Numbered from the stretch's first letter, positions 1 to 9,522 are shown. The stretch is 64,000 nt of DNA from Acidiphilium sp. (GCA_028688905.1 JAQTXH010000001.1:1097770-1161769); one strand, 5' to 3'. Numbers and translations are program-made. Notes: a model not told the origin generated them from the letters alone.

Positions 1-323
1 TCGGCAAGGATTACGTCCGCACCGCGCTGGCCAAGGGCCTCACCTTCCGCGCGGTCCTGTTCAGGCACGTGCTGCGCAACGCGCTGCGGCCGCTGGTGAC
101 CATTCTCGGCCTGTCGTTCCCCGGCATTTTCGCCGGATCGGTGCTGGTCGAAACCGTGTTCAACTACCCCGGCCTCGGCTACCTGCTCTGGCGCTCCGCG
201 CTCTCGCAGGACTACCCGGTCATTTCCGCCATCGTCCTGCTGATCGGCGTGCTCACCGTGATCGGAAATCTGCTGGCGGATCTGGTCAACGGCCTGCTCG
301 ACCCCAGGGAGCGCTACGAATGA
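1..323 (+). CDS. ABC transporter permease, DppB/OppB family (5' end cut off by window)
   Basis: C-terminal part of an inner-membrane permease of a peptide/nickel-type ABC importer. The reading frame is open from base 3 and begins with DYVRTALAKGL, which is the EAA loop of DppB-type permeases that docks on the ATPase; translation therefore starts upstream of the window. Two hydrophobic segments follow, including the conserved VLVETVFNYPGLG stretch typical of the family. The stop codon overlaps the start of the next permease by 4 bp (ATGA), so the two are translationally coupled. The substrate (di/oligopeptide or similar) cannot be told from this fragment, and the binding protein must lie outside the window. 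Confidence 0.92.
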   Translation, partial: GKDYVRTALAKGLTFRAVLFRHVLRNALRPLVTILGLSFPGIFAGSVLVETVFNYPGLGYLLWRSALSQDYPVISAIVLLIGVLTVIGNLLADLVNGLLDPRERYE

Positions 324-1207
324 GCCATTCACTCGCGCAATCGATCACCGCCCCCGGTGGCGCGCTGCGCCGCTCCGCCGCCGAACGCGCGGCATTGTGG
401 CTGGGCGATCGCGGCACCCTGGTCGCCGGGGTGGCGCTCGCGGTGTTCGTGGTCGGGTTCAGCCTGCTCGGGCCGTATATCTACACCGCCAACCCCTATG
501 CGATCCACGGTCGTTATGCGCTGCAAGGGCCGAGTGCGGCGTTTCCGCTCGGCACCGACCAGATCGGCCGTAACGAATTGGCTCGGCTGATCGCGGGCGG
601 CTATGCCACCCTCATCGTCAGCATCCCGGCGGCGCTGCTGACCTTCATGCTGGGCATCGTCTATGGGCTGGCGGCGGCACTCAGTCCGTCCTGGCTCGAC
701 AAAGTGCTGATGCGCGTGCTCGATGCGATCCTCGCCCTGCCCGGCCTCGTCGTGTTGATTTTTTTCTCGGCCCTGTTCACGCCGGGTACCTTCGAATTGA
801 TCCTGCTGCTCGGCCTGACCTCATGGCCCGGCCTTGCGCGGATTGTGCGCAATGAGGCGATTTCACAACGCGGGCGCGATTTCATCCTGGCAACGCGGCA
901 GTTTGGCGGTGGCACCTGGTATATCGCGCGGGTGCATATTCTGCGGGTGTTGGCCCCGATTCTGGTAGTGAACGCGACGTTTCTGATCGGTGATTCAGTG
1001 CTGGCGCTGTCGGGCCTGAGCTTCCTCGGCCTTGGTGTGCAGCCGCCCTACACCAGTTGGGGCGGGTTGCTCGAGACCGGGCTGAACCTGATCGCGCTCG
1101 ATCCGTGGTGGATGATATTGCCGGCAGGGTTGATGATTTTCCTGGCGATCATGGCGGCCAATCTGATCGGCCAGGGGCTGCTCGCGCGGTTCGGGCAGGC
1201 CCGATGA
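320..1207 (+). CDS. ABC transporter permease, DppC/OppC family
   Basis: Second inner-membrane permease of the peptide-type ABC importer, 295 aa, the usual length. It has an N-terminal membrane helix (about residues 30-55), a periplasmic loop with the GTDQIGRNELARLIAGG stretch typical of OppC N-terminal regions, then a BPD_transp_1 domain with an EAA loop (RDFILATRQFGGG) and the family-typical LSFLGLGVQPPYTSWG near the end. The ATG overlaps the stop of the upstream permease and its own stop overlaps the ATG of the ATPase, both as ATGA. It would form the heterodimeric channel with the preceding gene product. Confidence 0.95.
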   Translation: MSHSLAQSITAPGGALRRSAAERAALWLGDRGTLVAGVALAVFVVGFSLLGPYIYTANPYAIHGRYALQGPSAAFPLGTDQIGRNELARLIAGGYATLIVSIPAALLTFMLGIVYGLAAALSPSWLDKVLMRVLDAILALPGLVVLIFFSALFTPGTFELILLLGLTSWPGLARIVRNEAISQRGRDFILATRQFGGGTWYIARVHILRVLAPILVVNATFLIGDSVLALSGLSFLGLGVQPPYTSWGGLLETGLNLIALDPWWMILPAGLMIFLAIMAANLIGQGLLARFGQAR

Positions 1208-3123
1208 GTATCGTGCTGGAACTCGATCATCTCTCGGTGGCGCTCAAGCGCGGTCGGGGCAAGCCGATTGCGGTGCTCGACGATATCAATCTGACCGTGA
1301 ATGCCGGCGAGATGACCGCACTGGTGGGTGAGAGCGGGTCGGGTAAAACCATTGCATCGCTTGGGGTGATCCGCTTGCTGCCACGCAGCGCCGAAATTGC
1401 CGGGCAGGTGTTGCTGGCCGGAACCGACCTGACCCGGCTGACCGAGTCCGAGATGCGCCGAGTGCGCGGCCGCGATATCGGGATGGTGTTTCAGAACCCG
1501 CTGTCGGCGCTGAACCCGACCACGCGGGTCGGCAATCAGATTGCCGAAGTGTATCGGCTGCATACCGGTGAGACCGATCGTGCGGCGCGGGCGCGGGCGC
1601 TGGATTTGCTGGGCGAGGTTGGCATCCCCGACCCCGCCGACCGGCTCGACGACTACCCGCACCAGTTTTCTGGCGGCATGCGCCAGCGGGTGATGATCGC
1701 GATGGCGCTCGCCTGCTCGCCGAAACTGCTGATCGCCGACGAACCGACCACCGGACTCGATCTGCTGGTGGCACGCCAGATTCTCGCCCTGCTGTCGCGG
1801 CTGCGCCACGAGCACCGGATGGGCGTGCTGTTCATCACCCATGATCTTTCGATCGTCGAGGAACACGCCGATCAGGTCCATGTGCTTTACGCCGGCAAAT
1901 CGGTCGAATGGGGCACGTCGCGGTCGTTTTTCGCCCAGCCGCGCCACCCCTACAGCCAGGCGTTGCTGGCGGCGGTGCCGCGCCTGGGGCAGCGGCGATT
2001 GGCGAGTATTCCGGGCAATCTGCCCGATCCTGAAACCAGGCCACCGGGTTGCCGGTTCGCACCCCGCTGTGCGTTCCGCGAGCCGGCCTGCGAGATCGAC
2101 TATCCGGCCCCCGATGCCGTGGGTGGCACGGTGTTCGCATGCCGACGCGCCCGCGAGATCAGCCCGGCCGCGATGCTCGACGCCGTGCTGGAGCAACCAG
2201 CAGCACCGCCGGTGGTATCGCACGAGGCGGTGCTGGAGGTGACCTTGCTAGGGGTCGACTATGAACGCACCGCGACCAGCTTTTTGCAGGGCGTGCTGGG
2301 CCGGAAAGATAAAATGCGTGCGCTGGATGATATTTCGTTCACCTTGAACCAAGGCGAATGTCTCGGCATCGTCGGGCAGAGCGGATCGGGCAAGTCCACC
2401 CTCGGCCGCGCCGTGTTGCAGATGATCCCCTATCATGGTCACGTTATTTTGAAGGGCGAGGCGTTCGACGCAATGTCGCGCGGTCAGCGCAAACGGGCGC
2501 GGCGGCAAATCCAGGTGGTATTTCAGGACCCCAAGGAATCGATGAATCCGCGGATGCGGATTGGCGATATTGTGGCGGAGCCGCTGAAGTTTACCGGATT
2601 GCGCGGTCAGCGGGCGCGGTGGGCGGCGGCAGCGGCGTTGCTCGACCGGGTTGGGCTGTCGGATCAGATGATGAACTTGTTTCCCGGTTCGGTTTCGGGT
2701 GGCCAGGCGCAAAGAATCGCGATCGCGCGGGCTTTGGCGACCAATCCTGGCATAATCGTGCTCGATGAGCCGACTTCGAGCCTCGATGTTTCAACCCAGG
2801 CTCTTTTATTGAACCTTTTGAAAGATTTGGCGCGTCAAGATGGTTTGAGCTATATGCTGATCAGTCATGACATCGCCGCCGTCAGTTATATGGCCGATCG
2901 GATTGCCGTTTTGAACGGCGGCCAGATGGTCGAGTACGGCACCGCACAGGATGTGCTCGCACGCCCACGAAATGCCTACACAAGAGAATTAATCGCCGCC
3001 TCACCTCATTTCCGCTCGCACCATCTGGGCGAACCTAGTGAGACTTTGACCTATCACCTATCAACCGCCCAGCCGTCCGCTGTTCAGACCGCGACCGCTC
3101 AGACCAAGGAGTTTAACCCATGA
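1204..3123 (+). CDS. Fused double ATP-binding protein of the peptide-type ABC transporter (DppD-DppF type)
   Basis: 639-aa protein with two complete nucleotide-binding domains in one chain, as in GsiA/YejF-type systems. Domain 1 has Walker A GESGSGKT, signature FSGGMRQR and Walker [13 protein letters not shown], followed by an oligopeptide-type C-terminal extension with clustered cysteines ([15 protein letters not shown]). Domain 2 has [17 protein letters not shown] and [13 protein letters not shown] start it at ATG 1204, which gives the ATGA overlap with the permease; a longer frame upstream lacks homology and would overlap that gene. It powers import by the two permeases. Its stop overlaps the ExbB start. 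Confidence 0.95.
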   Translation: MSIVLELDHLSVALKRGRGKPIAVLDDINLTVNAGEMTALVGESGSGKTIASLGVIRLLPRSAEIAGQVLLAGTDLTRLTESEMRRVRGRDIGMVFQNPLSALNPTTRVGNQIAEVYRLHTGETDRAARARALDLLGEVGIPDPADRLDDYPHQFSGGMRQRVMIAMALACSPKLLIADEPTTGLDLLVARQILALLSRLRHEHRMGVLFITHDLSIVEEHADQVHVLYAGKSVEWGTSRSFFAQPRHPYSQALLAAVPRLGQRRLASIPGNLPDPETRPPGCRFAPRCAFREPACEIDYPAPDAVGGTVFACRRAREISPAAMLDAVLEQPAAPPVVSHEAVLEVTLLGVDYERTATSFLQGVLGRKDKMRALDDISFTLNQGECLGIVGQSGSGKSTLGRAVLQMIPYHGHVILKGEAFDAMSRGQRKRARRQIQVVFQDPKESMNPRMRIGDIVAEPLKFTGLRGQRARWAAAAALLDRVGLSDQMMNLFPGSVSGGQAQRIAIARALATNPGIIVLDEPTSSLDVSTQALLLNLLKDLARQDGLSYMLISHDIAAVSYMADRIAVLNGGQMVEYGTAQDVLARPRNAYTRELIAASPHFRSHHLGEPSETLTYHLSTAQPSAVQTATAQTKEFNP

Positions 3124-3803
3124 ATGAAATCGTCCGACTTGTCCTCCTCACGGGCGGCCTCCTGGCCGTTATGCCCATATTGTTGCTGATCACACTGGTC
3201 GTGGCGTGCGAGCGCATGTGGTTGCTCAAGCGCACCATCAATGCGGGCAGCCGCATCCACGCGCAGCTTCGCCGGATTGGCTATGGCAATGCCGCTGGCC
3301 TGCGCGAACTGGCCGAGGCGAACAGCAAGACATTGCAAGGTCATCTGATCGTGACGGCGCTCGCCTCACGCGGCGAAAGTGCCGACGAACTCGATTATCA
3401 TCTTGAAGAAGAAATCATGGATTCGATGCCCCGCATCACCCGTGGCCTTTGGATTCTGGACACGTCGGTGACGCTGGCACCGCTGCTCGGCCTGTTCGGC
3501 ACCATCATCGGCATGATCCAGGCGTTCAACGTGCTGTCGCAGCACGGTGGACCGGCCAAGGTGACCGGTGGTATCGCCGATGCACTGATCTCGACCGGTG
3601 CCGGTTTGTTGATCGCCATCATTGCCGTGTATTTCGTGAATTATTTCAACTCCATCAGTGCGCGGATCACCCAGCAGCTTGAACTGATCAAGGTCATGCT
3701 GATCAACCGCTTCCATACCCATGGTCTGACGGACGGAGCGCCGGAAAGTTCGACTACCATGGCCCAGGCGCGTGCGTCCGAACTCGCTGGCGCGAGGGTC
3801 TGA
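3120..3803 (+). CDS. MotA/TolQ/ExbB proton channel family protein
   Basis: 227-aa inner-membrane protein. It has one N-terminal helix (about residues 8-30), a cytoplasmic region, and then two helices in the conserved MotA/ExbB domain: LAPLLGLFGTIIGMIQAFNV and TGGIADALISTGAGLLIAII. These line the proton path in ExbB/TolQ. It starts inside the stop codon of the ABC ATPase gene and is followed 2 bp later by an ExbD homologue, so the two should form a proton-driven motor complex. ExbB fits better than TolQ because no tolA/tolB/pal genes are nearby. Being encoded in one operon with a peptide ABC transporter is unusual. Confidence 0.93.
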   Translation: MNEIVRLVLLTGGLLAVMPILLLITLVVACERMWLLKRTINAGSRIHAQLRRIGYGNAAGLRELAEANSKTLQGHLIVTALASRGESADELDYHLEEEIMDSMPRITRGLWILDTSVTLAPLLGLFGTIIGMIQAFNVLSQHGGPAKVTGGIADALISTGAGLLIAIIAVYFVNYFNSISARITQQLELIKVMLINRFHTHGLTDGAPESSTTMAQARASELAGARV

Positions 3804-3805
3804 TC

Positions 3806-4210
3806 ATGCGACGCAAGCACACACCGCCGGAACGCGGGCGGCCCAGGCTCGAAATCGTGCCGATGATCGACATCATGATGTTCCTCCTGGTATTTTTCGT
3901 GATGATCGTGCTGAAAATGATCCCGGATTCCGGGGTGAAATTGCAGTTGCCGGGGGCTTCCACCGCGAATGAACTCAAGCCCACCCAGATCGTCATCATG
4001 ATCGACCCGAATGGCGGGCTGCACGTGAAAAACCAGTCGATCACCCGCGCCGGTCTGCAAACCTATCTGACTGGCCTGTATGACACCAAGAAAAAGATCG
4101 ACGTGATTGTCGCGGGCGACAAAAACGTCAAATACGAGCGGATCATGCAAGTGATGAACGCTGTGCGAAAATCCGGCATCACCGATGTCGGGCTTGCAAC
4201 CAAGCACTGA
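3806..4210 (+). CDS. ExbD/TolR family biopolymer transport protein
   Basis: 134 aa, typical ExbD length: short cytoplasmic N-terminus, one membrane helix (about residues 18-40) and a periplasmic domain. The helix begins EIVPMIDIMMFLLVFF; D22 corresponds to the proton-carrying aspartate that is essential in ExbD/TolR. The periplasmic part ends with the family pattern GDKNVKYERIMQVMNAVRKSG. It follows ExbB by 2 bp and overlaps the start of the recombinase gene by 26 bp. It is expected to partner with the adjacent ExbB and with a TonB; a TonB is encoded at 55373-56116, though nothing proves they work together. Confidence 0.93.
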   Translation: MRRKHTPPERGRPRLEIVPMIDIMMFLLVFFVMIVLKMIPDSGVKLQLPGASTANELKPTQIVIMIDPNGGLHVKNQSITRAGLQTYLTGLYDTKKKIDVIVAGDKNVKYERIMQVMNAVRKSGITDVGLATKH

Positions 4211-5138
4211 AAACAAGTCGCTGCAAATGGCGGCGACGGGACTGCTGGCGGCGTTCCTGGCCTATCTCGCCAGCGAGCGCCGCGCCGCTGCCAAGACCGT
4301 CGCGACCTATGGCGGCGACCTTGGCGAGTTTCTCGGGTTTCTGACCCAGCACATCGGCAATGAACCGACCGGTCACGATCTTGCCTCGGTGTCGCTTGCC
4401 GATTTGCGGGCTTATCTGGCGAAAATCGCGACGGATGGGGCGGGCAATGCCACGCGGGCCAAAAAACTGTCGGCGATCCGAAGTTTCTACCGGTTTCTCA
4501 GACTACGCCACGGTATCCCCAATGAGGCCCCTGCCCTGATCCAGACGCCACGCGCCCGCCGCCCATTACCGCGTGCCTTGACTGAACCGGACGCGCGATC
4601 AATGGTCGAGGCGATTGGCGATTCATCGGACACCCAGGCGCTGGCCGCACGCGACGTCGCGCTGATGGCGTTGTTGTATGGGGCGGGCCTGCGGATCAAC
4701 GAGGCGCTGTCGCTCGATATCGGCGACCTGCCAGTCGGGGAGTCTCCGCTGGTAGTGCGGGGTAAGGGTGGCAAACAGCGGATCGTGCCGCTGCTGGCAG
4801 CGGTGCGGACCGCGCTGGCCGCGTGGCGAGGCTATCGCACCGCACCTGCCCCAGACGCGCCGCTGTTTATTGGCGCGCGCGGTGGCCGGCTCAATGCGGG
4901 TGTGGTGCAGAAGCATCTGCGCACCTTCCGCCGGGCCAACGGCTTGCCCGAGCACGCGACACCGCACGCACTGCGTCACTCCTTTGCGACGCATCTGCTC
5001 GCCGGCGGGACCGATTTGCGCGCGATTCAGGAACTGCTCGGCCACGCCAGTCTCTCGACCACCCAGCGCTATACCGACGTCGATACCGCGCAGTTGCTCG
5101 CGGTATGGCAAAAAGCCCATCCGCGCGCCGGGGCTTAA
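4185..5138 (+). CDS. xerC: Tyrosine recombinase, XerC-type
   Basis: 317-aa site-specific recombinase of the integrase family, which in the XerCD system resolves chromosome dimers at dif. The N-terminal SAM-like core-binding domain spans about residues 15-115 and the catalytic domain about 130-315. All catalytic residues are present: R170 (YGAGLRINEA), K194 (RGKGGKQR), H261 and R264 (HALRHSFATHLL), H287 (LGHAS) and the nucleophile Y296 (TTQRYT). Length and the single-domain layout match chromosomal XerC rather than a phage integrase. The start at 4185 overlaps exbD by 26 bp; no alternative start between them looks better. A repeat element abuts the stop codon. Confidence 0.92.
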   Translation: MSGLQPSTENKSLQMAATGLLAAFLAYLASERRAAAKTVATYGGDLGEFLGFLTQHIGNEPTGHDLASVSLADLRAYLAKIATDGAGNATRAKKLSAIRSFYRFLRLRHGIPNEAPALIQTPRARRPLPRALTEPDARSMVEAIGDSSDTQALAARDVALMALLYGAGLRINEALSLDIGDLPVGESPLVVRGKGGKQRIVPLLAAVRTALAAWRGYRTAPAPDAPLFIGARGGRLNAGVVQKHLRTFRRANGLPEHATPHALRHSFATHLLAGGTDLRAIQELLGHASLSTTQRYTDVDTAQLLAVWQKAHPRAGA

Positions 5139-5200
5139 AGCAATGAAATTGCTCGTAAAAATAGAGATGGAGCCTGTTCGTCCTTAAACGATCAGGCTCC
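5139..5200 (+). repeat. Dispersed hairpin repeat, copy A (downstream of xerC)
   Basis: Begins at the base after the xerC stop codon. It holds a small perfect hairpin (AGCAAT-gaa-ATTGCT, 5139-5153), the conserved stretch TAAAAATAGAGAT, and a 32-nt hairpin at 5169-5200 with stem GGAGCCTG/CAGGCTCC and a 16-nt loop containing GTCCTTAA. Copies B (19045-19105) and C (24270-24330) on the opposite strand share this layout with paired base changes in the stem. It lies between convergent genes, so a terminator role is plausible. Confidence 0.8.
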
Positions 5201-5247
5201 AAAACGATCAGGCCCAAGGCACGATCAGGCCCAAGGCACGATCAGGC
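5188..5247. repeat. Short tandem repeat, core ACGATCAGGC, period 16-17 bp
   Basis: The 10-mer ACGATCAGGC starts at 5188, 5204, 5221 and 5238. The two central units are exact 17-bp copies (ACGATCAGGCCCAAGGC). The array overlaps the end of hairpin copy A on one side and the stop codon of the DUF2126 gene on the other. Confidence 0.9.
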
Positions 5248-8200
5248 GAAGCGACGCAGATCGAGCGTGCGTGGATGCTCGGCGGAGACCGTGCCGCGCA
5301 CGGGTTCGATCTGCCCCGGCGTGTGGCCGAAATCGGCGAAGCGGGAGCGGCGCCGGGCCTCGGCCTCGTTGGCATTGACCGGGAAGCGCTCGTAGCCGCG
5401 GCCGCCGGCATGAATGGTGTGGTGCGTCATGCCGCCCAGGGCGCGGCCGGTCCAGCGGTCGATCACGTCGAACACCAGGGGGGACTGCGGCTTGATCAGC
5501 GGATGCAACGATGATGGCGGCGACCACGCCTTGAATCGCACGCCGGCGACACATTCGCCAGCCTGGCCAGTTGCTGCGAGCGGCACGGTGACGCCGTTGC
5601 AGGTCAAAGCGTAGCGCTCATCGGTCCAGCCGGTTGCCCGGACCTGCACACGCTCCACCGCGCTATCGACATAGCGCGCCGTGCCGCCCATCGCCTGTTC
5701 CTCGCCCAAAACGTGCCAGGGTTCCAGGGCGTGGCGGAGTTCGAGGTTAACGCCCTCCACCGTGACGTCGCCGAATTTCGGGAAGCGGAATTCGAAATGC
5801 GGCGCGAACCAGGCGGGGTCGATGGCGAAGCCGCGCGCCGCTAGTTCCTCCAGCGCGTCGCCCAGATCCCGCGCGACGTAGTGCGGCAGCATGAACTCGT
5901 CGTTCAGCCGGGTACCCCAACGGATCAACCGGCGCTCGTAGGGAGATTGCCAGAACGCCGCAACACAAGCGCGCATCAGCAGGGCCTGTGCCACCGACAT
6001 CCGCGCGTCGGGCGGCATTTCAAAGGCACGGAATTCAACCAGTCCGCGCCGGCCGGAGGGCGCACCGGGCGCGTAGAGCTTGTCGATGCAGAATTCGGTG
6101 CGGTGCAGATTGCCGGTCATGTCAGTCAGGATGTTGCGCAACAGCCGATCGACGATCCAAGGTGGGGTTTCCGCTTGGGGTTTGATCTGACGAAACGCGG
6201 TTTCCAGTTCGAGCAGGGCATCCTCGCGCGCCTCGTCGATGCGCGGATGCTGGCTGGACGGGCCGATGAACAGACCGGAGAACAAATAGGACAGGCTCGG
6301 ATGGTTATGCCAGAATCCTAGCAGCGACTTCAGCAGATCGGGACGGCGGAGGAATGGGCTGTCGGCGGCTTCCGCCGCCCCCATCACCACGTGATTACCC
6401 CCGCCAGTACCGACATGACGACCATCGAGCATGAATTTTTCAGCGGCCAAACCGGTTTCGCGGGAGATTTCATAAAGCTGCACGGTGCGCCCGACGTGCT
6501 CGGCCCAGGTGGCGGCGGGGGGTAGGTTGACCTCGATCACACCCGGATCGGGGGTGACCGAAAAACTCAGCAGGCGCGGGTCTTCTGGCGGTTGATAGCC
6601 TTCGAGAAACAACTTTCGCTTTTGCACTGCGGCGACAGATTCGATGGCGGCAACCAGGGCCAGCCAATCCTCGATCGCGAAGAGCGGCGGCAGGAACACA
6701 TGCAGCATCCCCTCCCGTGCCTCGACCGCAAGGGCGGTCCGCACGATGCCGGGGGCTTCGCCGCGCAGTTGCAGGGTTTTGCCGCGCAACGCCGCCTCCC
6801 CCGCCGCAGGACCGGACACGAATTCACGCAAAGCGGCCGCGCTCGGCAGGGCGGCGCGCGGCGCGAACGGGTCGCGGGGTTGCTCGGACTCGACGGTGGC
6901 GGGGTCTTCCCACGGCAGCTGATCGAGCGGCAGGCGCAAGCCGATCGGTGAATCTCCGGGGACCAGCACCAAATCGTCGCCGCGAAACGTCCAGCGCGCC
7001 GACTGCCATTCGCGGGTCTCGCCGGCCAGTATCCGGCGCAGCGGCAGAACGCTGCCGCACGGCTGCGTCATGTCGCCGGCGAACAACCGCGCGAGTCGCG
7101 CGCGTTCGATCGGGTCGCTGATCTTGCTGGCCTCAACCCGGACATTCACCGGCAGGCGCGATTCCCGCCAGAGATAATAATGCACATCCTCATAGGCTGG
7201 CATCACGAACGTGGGGTCGATATCCAGTGCTTTAGCCAGGGCGGTGCAAAATTCAGCCGCGTCCTCCGGCCCGGCGTCATCCTCGTCATCATCGCTCGCG
7301 AGCAGCGACGTGTCCTGCCAGACCGCATCGCCATCCTCGCGCCAATGCGCATGCAAGGCCCAGCGCGGCAATTGTTCGCCGGGATAGAGCTTGCCCTGGG
7401 TGTATTGCAGCACGGCACCGGGTGCCCAGGCGGGGGCGAGCCGGCGCAGCAACCGCCCGGCAAAGTCGCGCTTGGTCGGGCCGAGCGCGTCGATATTCCA
7501 CTCAGGTGCATCGAAATCGCTGGCGGCGACGAAGGTGGGCTCGCCGCCCATCGTCAGGCGCACGTCGCCCACCGCCAGTGCCGCATCGACGCGGGCACCG
7601 GCCGACAGAATTTCCTGCCACACGGCCTCGCTATAGGGCTTCGTGACCCGTGGGGTCTCCTCGATCCGCTGGACGGTCATGGCAAAGTCGAATTCCACGC
7701 CGCTCGCTTCGACCGCGCCGGAAATTGGTGCCGCCGAGACCGGGTCCGGACTCGCGGCGAGCGGAATATGACCCTCGCCGGTCAGCAGGCCGGAGGTCGC
7801 GTCCAACCCGATCCAACCGGCACCGGGCAGGTAGACCTCAGCCCAGGCGTGCAGATCGGTGAAATCCTCGGTGGGGCCGGCAGGCCCCTCGATCGGCTTC
7901 ACGTCGGCAACCAGTTGGATCAGGTAGCCCGAACAGAAGCGCGCGGCGAACCCGAGATGGCGCAGCAGATGCACCAGCAGCCATGCAGAATCGCGGCACG
8001 ATCCCTTGCCTGCCGTGAGCGTCTGCTCGGGCGTCCACACGCCCGGTTCCATCCGCACCACGTAGGCCACAAGCGACTGGACCAGCGCGTTGAGCGCCAC
8101 CAGCTTGTCGACCGTACCGGCCTCGATCGCGCGCCCCTGTTCGATAAGGGCCGCGAGGCGGGGCCCGGCGGGATCGAGGCGGCGGAACGGGGCTAGTTCC

Positions 8201-8535
8201 TGATCCAACACCGGATCGTAGGCAAACGGCCACGTCTCGGCCTCCGGTTCCAGAAAAAAATCGAACGGGTTGATCGTCGCCATATCGGCGATAAGATCGA
8301 CCGTGACGGTGAAGCTGCTGACCGGCTCGGGAAACACCACACGGGCCTGGAAATTGCCCTGCGGGTCCTGCAACCAGTTCACAAAGTGTGGCTTTGGCTC
8401 GATCGCCAGCGCATACGCCAGGATCGGCGTGCGGGTGTAGGGGGCCGGGCGAAGCCGGATCGTCTGCGGCCCCAGCCGGATCGGGCGATCATATTTATAG
8501 CTTGTGCGATGGGTAAGCGCGACATGGATCGACAT
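5242..8535 (-). CDS. Transglutaminase-like protein with C-terminal DUF2126
   Basis: 1097-aa protein, the usual size for this family. Residues 1-300 contain a bacterial transglutaminase N-terminal region and a transglutaminase core with the papain-like triad: C180 (GKGSCRDSAW), H229 (DLHAWAEVYL) and D245 (WIGLDATSG). From about residue 310 to the end it is DUF2126, with typical stretches such as LTMGGEPTFV and GTGGGNHVVMG. In related bacteria such proteins occur with a short transglutaminase, an alpha-E protein and an ATP-grasp protein, and are suspected to act in peptide modification. Here only the short transglutaminase (8650-9522) accompanies it, upstream on the same strand. No signal peptide is seen, so it is probably cytoplasmic. 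Confidence 0.93.
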   Translation of the reverse strand: MSIHVALTHRTSYKYDRPIRLGPQTIRLRPAPYTRTPILAYALAIEPKPHFVNWLQDPQGNFQARVVFPEPVSSFTVTVDLIADMATINPFDFFLEPEAETWPFAYDPVLDQELAPFRRLDPAGPRLAALIEQGRAIEAGTVDKLVALNALVQSLVAYVVRMEPGVWTPEQTLTAGKGSCRDSAWLLVHLLRHLGFAARFCSGYLIQLVADVKPIEGPAGPTEDFTDLHAWAEVYLPGAGWIGLDATSGLLTGEGHIPLAASPDPVSAAPISGAVEASGVEFDFAMTVQRIEETPRVTKPYSEAVWQEILSAGARVDAALAVGDVRLTMGGEPTFVAASDFDAPEWNIDALGPTKRDFAGRLLRRLAPAWAPGAVLQYTQGKLYPGEQLPRWALHAHWREDGDAVWQDTSLLASDDDEDDAGPEDAAEFCTALAKALDIDPTFVMPAYEDVHYYLWRESRLPVNVRVEASKISDPIERARLARLFAGDMTQPCGSVLPLRRILAGETREWQSARWTFRGDDLVLVPGDSPIGLRLPLDQLPWEDPATVESEQPRDPFAPRAALPSAAALREFVSGPAAGEAALRGKTLQLRGEAPGIVRTALAVEAREGMLHVFLPPLFAIEDWLALVAAIESVAAVQKRKLFLEGYQPPEDPRLLSFSVTPDPGVIEVNLPPAATWAEHVGRTVQLYEISRETGLAAEKFMLDGRHVGTGGGNHVVMGAAEAADSPFLRRPDLLKSLLGFWHNHPSLSYLFSGLFIGPSSQHPRIDEAREDALLELETAFRQIKPQAETPPWIVDRLLRNILTDMTGNLHRTEFCIDKLYAPGAPSGRRGLVEFRAFEMPPDARMSVAQALLMRACVAAFWQSPYERRLIRWGTRLNDEFMLPHYVARDLGDALEELAARGFAIDPAWFAPHFEFRFPKFGDVTVEGVNLELRHALEPWHVLGEEQAMGGTARYVDSAVERVQVRATGWTDERYALTCNGVTVPLAATGQAGECVAGVRFKAWSPPSSLHPLIKPQSPLVFDVIDRWTGRALGGMTHHTIHAGGRGYERFPVNANEAEARRRSRFADFGHTPGQIEPVRGTVSAEHPRTLDLRRFA

Positions 8536-8649
8536 ACAGAGCCCTTTTTTGACGCGGGTTCATTCCAGCAGCCTCATTTTCAGGCATGACGCATCGCGCG
8601 CGTCCTGACAATCGGGAAATGCAACCAGACGGTTGATGCGCATGGTCGG

Positions 8650-9522
8650 TCAGGCGATCGGGGCCAGTATGACGTTCACTTTGAGCGTATGGCGGCCACC
8701 GCCGAGGATGATCCCGCAGGTCGGACTGACATCGGTAAAATCACGTCCCCATGCGAGGGTGACGTGTTCGTGTGATACGATGAGGTCGTTGGTGGGATCG
8801 AAATCGACCCAACCGTGAACGCTGCCGAGCCAGACCGAGACCCAGGCGTGGGTCTGTTCCGCGCCGGAATAGGCGTTCACGTCTCCCGCGATCTGGCTGC
8901 GCAGATACCCCGAAACGTAGCGCGCCGGCATGCCGAGGGCGCGCAGGCAGGCGAGCATCGCATGGGTATAATCCTGGCAAACGCCCTCACGCCGTGCCAG
9001 CGCCGCCGGGCCGGTGGTGGTAACCGAGGTAACCCCGGAGCGGTAGCGGAAAATGGCATATAAACCGCGCATCAACGCCGTGGTCGCGCCCATGACGTCC
9101 GCGCCGGGGGCGAAGTGGCTGCGGGCGTACGATACCACAGCGTCGTCTGTACCGGTCAGCCGGGTGGGCAGACGAAATTCGGCGATCTCGGGTGGTAATG
9201 TCTGGTCCTGCGCGACCTCCTCCCAGGTGATCCCTGCCCAGGTGATCGCTGGTTGCGGCGTGATCACGATGTCAGCCTGAACCGTCGCATGGAACATCCG
9301 GTGCGGCGCGTCGATGTCGATCGAGGTGATCCGGTTGCCGAAATAGTCGATCTCGTCGCATCGACTCGAAGGCCATGGATCGATGCCGAGTTCCGTGGCC
9401 TCAAGGAACTGCCCGGGCCGCGAACGGGGCAGCAGATGCAAATAGTGACGGGCGCGGATCGCCGGGGTTTGATAGGTGTAGGTGGTGCGGTGGGTCAGGC
9501 GATAACGGATCATGCGCGTCAT
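8650..9522 (-). CDS. Transglutaminase-like cysteine peptidase family protein (short form)
   Basis: 290 aa. The N-terminal bacterial transglutaminase domain (RYRLTHRTTYTYQTP) is followed by a transglutaminase core with C182 (GVCQDYTHAML), H225 (QTHAWVSVWL) and D242 (VDFDPTND). The fold can cleave or transfer amide bonds; the substrate is unknown. It lies 114 bp upstream of the DUF2126 gene on the same strand and is probably co-transcribed with it. The ATG at 9522 is used; a second ATG three codons on is equally possible. No secretion signal is visible. Confidence 0.9.
   Translation of the reverse strand: MTRMIRYRLTHRTTYTYQTPAIRARHYLHLLPRSRPGQFLEATELGIDPWPSSRCDEIDYFGNRITSIDIDAPHRMFHATVQADIVITPQPAITWAGITWEEVAQDQTLPPEIAEFRLPTRLTGTDDAVVSYARSHFAPGADVMGATTALMRGLYAIFRYRSGVTSVTTTGPAALARREGVCQDYTHAMLACLRALGMPARYVSGYLRSQIAGDVNAYSGAEQTHAWVSVWLGSVHGWVDFDPTNDLIVSHEHVTLAWGRDFTDVSPTCGIILGGGRHTLKVNVILAPIA

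Noticed and set aside
1048-2223. 391-codon open frame antisense to the ABC ATPase gene
   Set aside because: Shadow of a GC-rich gene; no domain, low-complexity Arg/His/Gln composition, sense frame has all ABC motifs.
5188-5247. CRISPR-like array
   Set aside because: Repeats are only 10-17 bp with no unique spacers and no cas genes.
7180-8196. 338-codon open frame antisense to the DUF2126 gene
   Set aside because: Composition is typical of an antisense frame and the sense strand encodes a conserved protein.
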